From the NCBI GenBank assembly GCA_018055515.1, contig JAGPHL010000039.1, positions 1 to 8,438 on the forward strand: a DNA stretch of 8,438 bases, given 5' to 3'. This stretch comes from Anaerolineae bacterium (GTDB taxonomy: Bacteria; Chloroflexota; Anaerolineae; B4-G1; SLSP01). This document shows, in pieces, positions 5,248-8,438 of this stretch. The notes beneath the pieces were generated by a model. It was not told the DNA's origin. It saw nothing but the letters and a program-made list of their open reading frames with translations, and searched no databases. A program made the translations under genes and the position numbers. Numbering within the stretch: position 1 is the first letter of the stretch; each line of letters opens with the position of its first letter.

Positions 5248-5920
5248 GCTGTAAGGACACCAGCGAATAGCCCACGCCGCGATGGGTGCGCACCTGAAAC
5301 GGCGCGTCGAGGGTCGCCAACGCGGAGCGCAGCCAGTGGATGTGCACATCCAGCGTGCGCGTGTCCCCCAGGTAGCTCGTGCCCCACACTTTCTGCATCA
5401 GCAATGATCGCGACAGCATCTGCCCCGGCGCCTCCAAAAAAGCCTGGATTAACGCGCCCTGCTTCGGCGTCACCAGCACTTCCTCCGTCCCCCAACCGAG
5501 GGTGTGCGCGTCAACATTGAGCTGCAGTCCTTGCCAGGAAATCACCTCGCTGCTGCGCTCGGGCAACAAGCGCGCGAGCCGCCTCAACAATTGCCGCAGC
5601 GTGAAGGTCTGTCGAAGATAGCCGTTGGCGCGCGGCAACTGATCCAGGCGCATCCCTTTGCCGAGAAAGAAGAGCAGCAAGATCGTCGGATTCTGGGATT
5701 TGAGATCGGCGCAGAAACGTTCCAGATCAAAGCGAATCGTGGACACGTCAATCAAGGCCAGGTGCGTCTCTTGGGCGCTACAAATGTCCAGCGCTTCCCG
5801 ACGTCCATGCGCCACGGAAACCTCGTATTGCTGCCGTAACGCCGGCAGCGTCTGAGATTCCAGAGCCCGGTTTCGCCCTACCAGCAGAATGTGATAACGT
5901 CGCAACGGCGTCTCCCACAA
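5237..5920 (-). CDS. OmpR/PhoB-family response regulator with degenerate receiver
   Basis: This is a two-domain transcription regulator of about 227 residues. Residues about 9-119 fit a receiver fold: beta1 I-L-L-V at 11-14, and beta3 L-A-L-I-D-V with Asp58 at the phospho-acceptor position. The acidic pair that binds magnesium after beta1 is replaced by Gly15-Arg16, and the conserved Lys-Pro after beta5 is Gln104-Thr105. Normal phosphorylation is therefore doubtful. Residues about 126-223 form a winged-helix DNA-binding domain, with L-T-P-K-Q-G-A-L-like alpha1, the recognition-helix segment T-R-T-L-D-V-H-I-H-W-L-R and the ending R-T-H-R-G-V-G-Y-S-L. The start is uncertain: the frame opens with TTG at 5920 without a clear Shine-Dalgarno, while a second TTG at 5905 has GGGAG 6 nt upstream. 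No histidine kinase gene is adjacent. Its target is unknown. Confidence 0.85.
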   Translation of the reverse strand: MWETPLRRYHILLVGRNRALESQTLPALRQQYEVSVAHGRREALDICSAQETHLALIDVSTIRFDLERFCADLKSQNPTILLLFFLGKGMRLDQLPRANGYLRQTFTLRQLLRRLARLLPERSSEVISWQGLQLNVDAHTLGWGTEEVLVTPKQGALIQAFLEAPGQMLSRSLLMQKVWGTSYLGDTRTLDVHIHWLRSALATLDAPFQVRTHRGVGYSLVSLQPSE

Positions 5921-6063
5921 GGCGAGCAGGGATGACTTTACCCTCTTCAGCCATCCTCAACAAAAGGCAGTGAGCAGACAGCAAGAACAGCGCGGGCCAC
6001 AACAGCGGCACACCCGTGTGAGCTGAACGCACAACGATGATCCAGTGACGTGTGGCAGCTCTC

Positions 6064-6090
6064 ATTATACCCCTCCCCTCATAAACGCAA
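6064..6090 (-). promoter_or_regulatory. Promoter for the OmpR-type regulator
   Basis: A perfect TATAAT (minus strand, 6064-6069) is preceded by TTGCGT (6085-6090) with a 15-nt spacer, which is shorter than ideal. It lies about 145 nt upstream of the regulator start, giving a leader of about 135 nt. The rest of the 276-nt divergent region (5921-6196) shows no convincing gene. Confidence 0.5.
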
Positions 6091-6126
6091 TTCCTCCCAC
6101 GGTGGAAGTTTAGGCGAATCATGGTA

Positions 6127-6136
6127 ACATGCATGT
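6127..6136. promoter_or_regulatory. ACATGCATGT palindrome upstream of dapL
   Basis: This perfect 10-bp palindrome lies about 60 nt upstream of dapL and has CATG repeated on both sides (6120-6123 and 6137-6140). It overlaps a weak -10-like TAACAT (6125-6130) on the plus strand, for which no good -35 is visible. It could be an operator for the divergent genes, but this rests only on symmetry and location. Confidence 0.25.
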
Positions 6137-6196
6137 CATGTAGCGGCGTGTGCGTAATGACTGTTTGAAAATGCTGCGCACCCCACCGGAGGCTCT

Positions 6197-7387
6197 ATGC
6201 AACTCGCACAACGGCTTCAACAGTTACCAGCGTATGTTTTTGCGGAGCTCGCCGCGCGCGTCGAAGCCTTGCGCCGCGAGGGCCAGGATGTCATCCGGCT
6301 TGACATCGGCAGCCCGGATCTCCCGCCGTCGCCGGAGGTGATCGCGGCCCTGGAAGCGGCGGCCCGCCGCCCCACTACCCATGGCTACGCCGATTACTAC
6401 GGCCTCCCCGCCTACCGTCAGGCCATCGCCGAATTCTACGCGCGCCGCTTTGGCGTCGAACTCGACCCGCGCACTGAGACGCTCGCCCTCATCGGCTCCA
6501 AAGAGGGCCTCTATCACGTTCCCACGGCCTTCATAGATCCCGGCGCGGTGGCGCTGACGCCCGATCCCGGCTATCCCACTTACAGCGCCGCGACGCGACT
6601 CGTCGGGGGGGAAGTCTATCCCCTGCCGCTGCAGCGCGAGCATGGCTTTCTGCCCAATCTCGACGCCATCCCCGCCGCCGTGTTGACGCGGGCGCGAGTG
6701 CTGTGGCTGAACTATCCTCACAACCCCACCGCCGCCGTGGCAGACCTGGCCTTCCTGGAGCACGCCGTGGCGTTTGCCCGGCGGCAGCAGCTGCTGCTGG
6801 TGTACGATCACGCCTACAGCGAGATCGCCTGGGATGGTGTCACGCCGCCAAGCGTCTTGCAGATTCCGGGCGCGAAGGAAGTGGCAGTGGAATTCAACTC
6901 GCTGTCGAAGACCTTCAACATGGCGGGATGGCGCATCGGCATGGCAGTGGGCAATGCCGACGCCATCGCCGCCCTGGCGCGGGTCAAAACCAACGCCGAT
7001 ACCGGTATCTTCCTTCCCATCCAGGAAGCCGCGGTGACGGCGCTACACCTGCCGACGAGCTGGTACGACGACCTCAAGGCGACCTATCGCCGCCGTCGAG
7101 AGATCGTGACCCGCGCGCTGGAACGCATGAACATCTGGTTCACACCCAGCGCCGCTACCTTTTACGTCTGGCTGGAAGTCCCCCCGCCCTTTGCTTCGAG
7201 CGCGGCCTTCGCCTCTGCCTTGCTCGAGGCGACGGGCGTTTCGCTCACCCCAGGGGCAGCCTTCGGGGCGCACGGCGAGGGGTATGCGCGGATCACCCTG
7301 GTCCAGGAAGAGGCGCGGTTGACGGAGGCCATGGAACGTTGGGAACGCTGGCTGATCGGGCAAAGCCTCCACACCGAAATCGCATGA
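6197..7387 (+). CDS. dapL: LL-diaminopimelate aminotransferase (class I/II, PLP-dependent)
   Basis: This fold-type I aminotransferase probably converts tetrahydrodipicolinate with glutamate directly to LL-diaminopimelate, the short route to lysine and peptidoglycan precursor. The 396-residue product has normal length. The N-terminal pattern L-P-A-Y-V-F-A-E-L, then I-G-S-P-D-L-P, T-H-G-Y-A-D-Y-Y-G-L, A-L-I-G-S-K-E-G and D-P-G-Y-P-T-Y resembles DapL proteins of archaea and deep-branching bacteria. The catalytic set is complete: N-P-T at 176-178 after N-Y-P-H, Asp204 and Tyr207 in Y-D-H-A-Y, Lys238 in S-L-S-K-T as the PLP Schiff-base residue, Arg246 in G-W-R-I-G, and Arg365 in A-R-I-T-L for the substrate carboxylate. 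GGAGG lies 4 nt before the ATG. Substrate specificity is inferred; related alanine or aspartate aminotransferases share the fold. Its stop overlaps the next gene. Confidence 0.8.
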   Translation: MQLAQRLQQLPAYVFAELAARVEALRREGQDVIRLDIGSPDLPPSPEVIAALEAAARRPTTHGYADYYGLPAYRQAIAEFYARRFGVELDPRTETLALIGSKEGLYHVPTAFIDPGAVALTPDPGYPTYSAATRLVGGEVYPLPLQREHGFLPNLDAIPAAVLTRARVLWLNYPHNPTAAVADLAFLEHAVAFARRQQLLLVYDHAYSEIAWDGVTPPSVLQIPGAKEVAVEFNSLSKTFNMAGWRIGMAVGNADAIAALARVKTNADTGIFLPIQEAAVTALHLPTSWYDDLKATYRRRREIVTRALERMNIWFTPSAATFYVWLEVPPPFASSAAFASALLEATGVSLTPGAAFGAHGEGYARITLVQEEARLTEAMERWERWLIGQSLHTEIA

Positions 7388-8438
7388 GCGGGACTCGCCG
7401 GCATTCCCTGGGAGCGCTGCTCGCCTTGCTGCTGTTGACAGGCTGCACGCTGTTGACACCTTCACCCGTGCTGCCGTCCCCCTCTCCGACCACCACCCTT
7501 GCGCCGCCGACCGCAACGCCGACCCCCCTCCCTACGCCGACGCCAACCGCAACTCCGACGCCGCCCCCCATCCCTCCGCCCGACCCGGCGGCATTGCCGG
7601 AGCTCGCCAACGCCGGCGCAGCGCAGGTCCACGCCGCCGTCGGCGACGCCGTCCTGCTCTGTTTCCGCTACGAGGACCTCACCAACGACGGCCTTCCCGA
7701 ATGGCTGGCGCTCCTCCACCAGCCGGAAGCCGGACGCCTGAGCGCCTTCGTGCTGCGAGATGAGCACATCCACACGCTCCTGGACGCCAAACCCGATCCG
7801 GGGAAACCCTACTACGGGCTGGGACAATATCCCACCTGTGAGATCGAAATCCGCGACGTGAACGCCGATGGCAAGACGGAGATCGCCATCTTCGGCCACG
7901 CCGAGCGCAACCTCACCTTGCTGCACCTCTACGCCTGGGACGAAGGCGCCGGCGATTTTCGGCTCGTCGGGGCGTTCCAGGGGGACGCCGGCGTCTCCTT
8001 CGAGAACCGCGATGGCGATCTCGCCGATGAAATCCTCGAAGGGCACCGCGACACGGGCGCGCCGCAGCTGGCATGGCGGGTCATCTTCACCTGGGACGGG
8101 CAGACTTACGGCTGGACGTGGGACCGCTGGGACTGGTACTTTCTGGAGCGCCCTCACGACTATCCCACCCACCGGGCGGATTACGCCGTAATCTCCTTCT
8201 ACCTGGCGTTGAACGACCGCGATCTGCCCGGCGCGTACGCGCTGCTGGCAGATTCGGCCCGCGCGGCGCAGCCTTACGAGAGCTGGGCGTTGGGCTTCGC
8301 GCGCACCCTCCGCGTGGACGTGAGCGGGGTGCAGCGCGTCGCCGCCGCGAGCAACGAGGAGCAGGCGCGAGTCAACGCCATGGTCACAGCCTGGGACAAT
8401 GAAGAGGGGCTCGTCATAGGCCGGCTGTGGGAAGTCAC
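7384..8438 (+). CDS. Secreted lipoprotein with Thr-Pro linker and EF-hand-like loops (partial, 3' end outside window)
   Basis: The frame opens at an ATG overlapping the dapL stop (ATGA), so translation is probably coupled; no clear Shine-Dalgarno precedes it. At least 351 residues are encoded without a stop up to the window end. Residues 1-20 are a lipoprotein signal peptide: R5-R6, a Leu/Ala-rich core and lipobox L-T-G-C with Cys21. A Thr/Pro/Ser-rich linker (about 25-68, T-P-T-P repeats) follows, as in surface proteins that span an envelope layer. The next part has three Asp/Asn-Gly loops resembling calcium-binding or FG-GAP-type repeats: D98-L-T-N-D-G-L-P-E, D158-V-N-A-D-G-K-T-E and N208-R-D-G-D-L-A-D-E. 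From about 266, Y-A-V-I-S-F-Y-L-A-L-N-D-R-D looks like the start of an NTF2-like helical domain. Function is unknown; it probably acts outside the membrane. Confidence 0.85.
   Translation, partial: MSGTRRHSLGALLALLLLTGCTLLTPSPVLPSPSPTTTLAPPTATPTPLPTPTPTATPTPPPIPPPDPAALPELANAGAAQVHAAVGDAVLLCFRYEDLTNDGLPEWLALLHQPEAGRLSAFVLRDEHIHTLLDAKPDPGKPYYGLGQYPTCEIEIRDVNADGKTEIAIFGHAERNLTLLHLYAWDEGAGDFRLVGAFQGDAGVSFENRDGDLADEILEGHRDTGAPQLAWRVIFTWDGQTYGWTWDRWDWYFLERPHDYPTHRADYAVISFYLALNDRDLPGAYALLADSARAAQPYESWALGFARTLRVDVSGVQRVAAASNEEQARVNAMVTAWDNEEGLVIGRLWEV

Noticed and set aside
5778..6134. Minus-strand frame of 118 codons overlapping the start of the regulator gene, including a short hydrophobic stretch.
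   Set aside because: It overlaps the regulator in another frame. The internal ATG that would make a small hydrophobic peptide lies within the -10 box, and no ribosome site is present. A short leader peptide cannot be excluded but is not supported.
7480..7590. Repetitive CCG/ACG-rich tract that could look like a DNA repeat array.
   Set aside because: It encodes the Thr-Pro linker of the lipoprotein in frame; the repeats are irregular and explained by the protein composition.
7462..8172. Minus-strand open frame of 236 codons opposite the lipoprotein gene.
   Set aside because: It ends in a Gly/Arg low-complexity run that is the complement of the Thr-Pro linker. The plus-strand frame has a signal peptide, lipobox and coherent domains.
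1..8438. Mobile elements, CRISPR arrays, tRNA or rRNA genes.
   Set aside because: No transposase, integrase, regularly spaced repeat-spacer units, tRNA cloverleaf or rRNA sequence was recognised on either strand.

Overview
The window is GC-rich bacterial chromosome. No single marker gives its identity, but several traits together suggest Chloroflexota (Anaerolineae-like): a short EF-Ts of about 200 residues, an LL-diaminopimelate aminotransferase of the DapL type, a lipoprotein with a Thr-Pro linker and EF-hand-like loops, and short heptamer tandem repeats between genes. This assignment is inference and was not tested by a search.

The left two thirds (about 72-5168, all on the minus strand) is the conserved translation and envelope cluster rpsB-tsf-pyrH-frr-(421-nt gap)-uppS-cdsA. 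It is read from a recognisable sigma-70-type promoter near 5163-5190. It encodes ribosomal protein S2, elongation factor Ts, UMP kinase, ribosome recycling factor, undecaprenyl diphosphate synthase and CDP-diglyceride synthase. These link ribosome function with nucleotide supply, the lipid carrier for the cell wall, and phospholipid precursors. A strong intrinsic terminator sits on the tsf stop codon, so pyrH and the downstream genes are probably attenuated relative to rpsB-tsf. The frr-uppS gap is highly structured. It contains a candidate glycine-riboswitch-like element with an overlapping terminator, followed by several more hairpins.

Upstream of rpsB on the same strand is an OmpR/PhoB-type regulator (5237-5920) whose receiver domain lacks part of the canonical phosphorylation site. 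A hairpin whose loop contains the stop codon ends this gene too. A 276-nt divergent intergenic region follows, with a consensus -10 box facing the regulator.

The right third (6197-8438, plus strand) is a two-gene unit. The first gene is a probable dapL for lysine and peptidoglycan precursor synthesis. It overlaps by 4 nt (ATGA) a secreted lipoprotein gene that runs off the window end. No mobile element, CRISPR array, tRNA or rRNA was seen. Apart from the RNA structures and the degenerate receiver the region is ordinary core genome, and I do not see a new multi-gene system in it.
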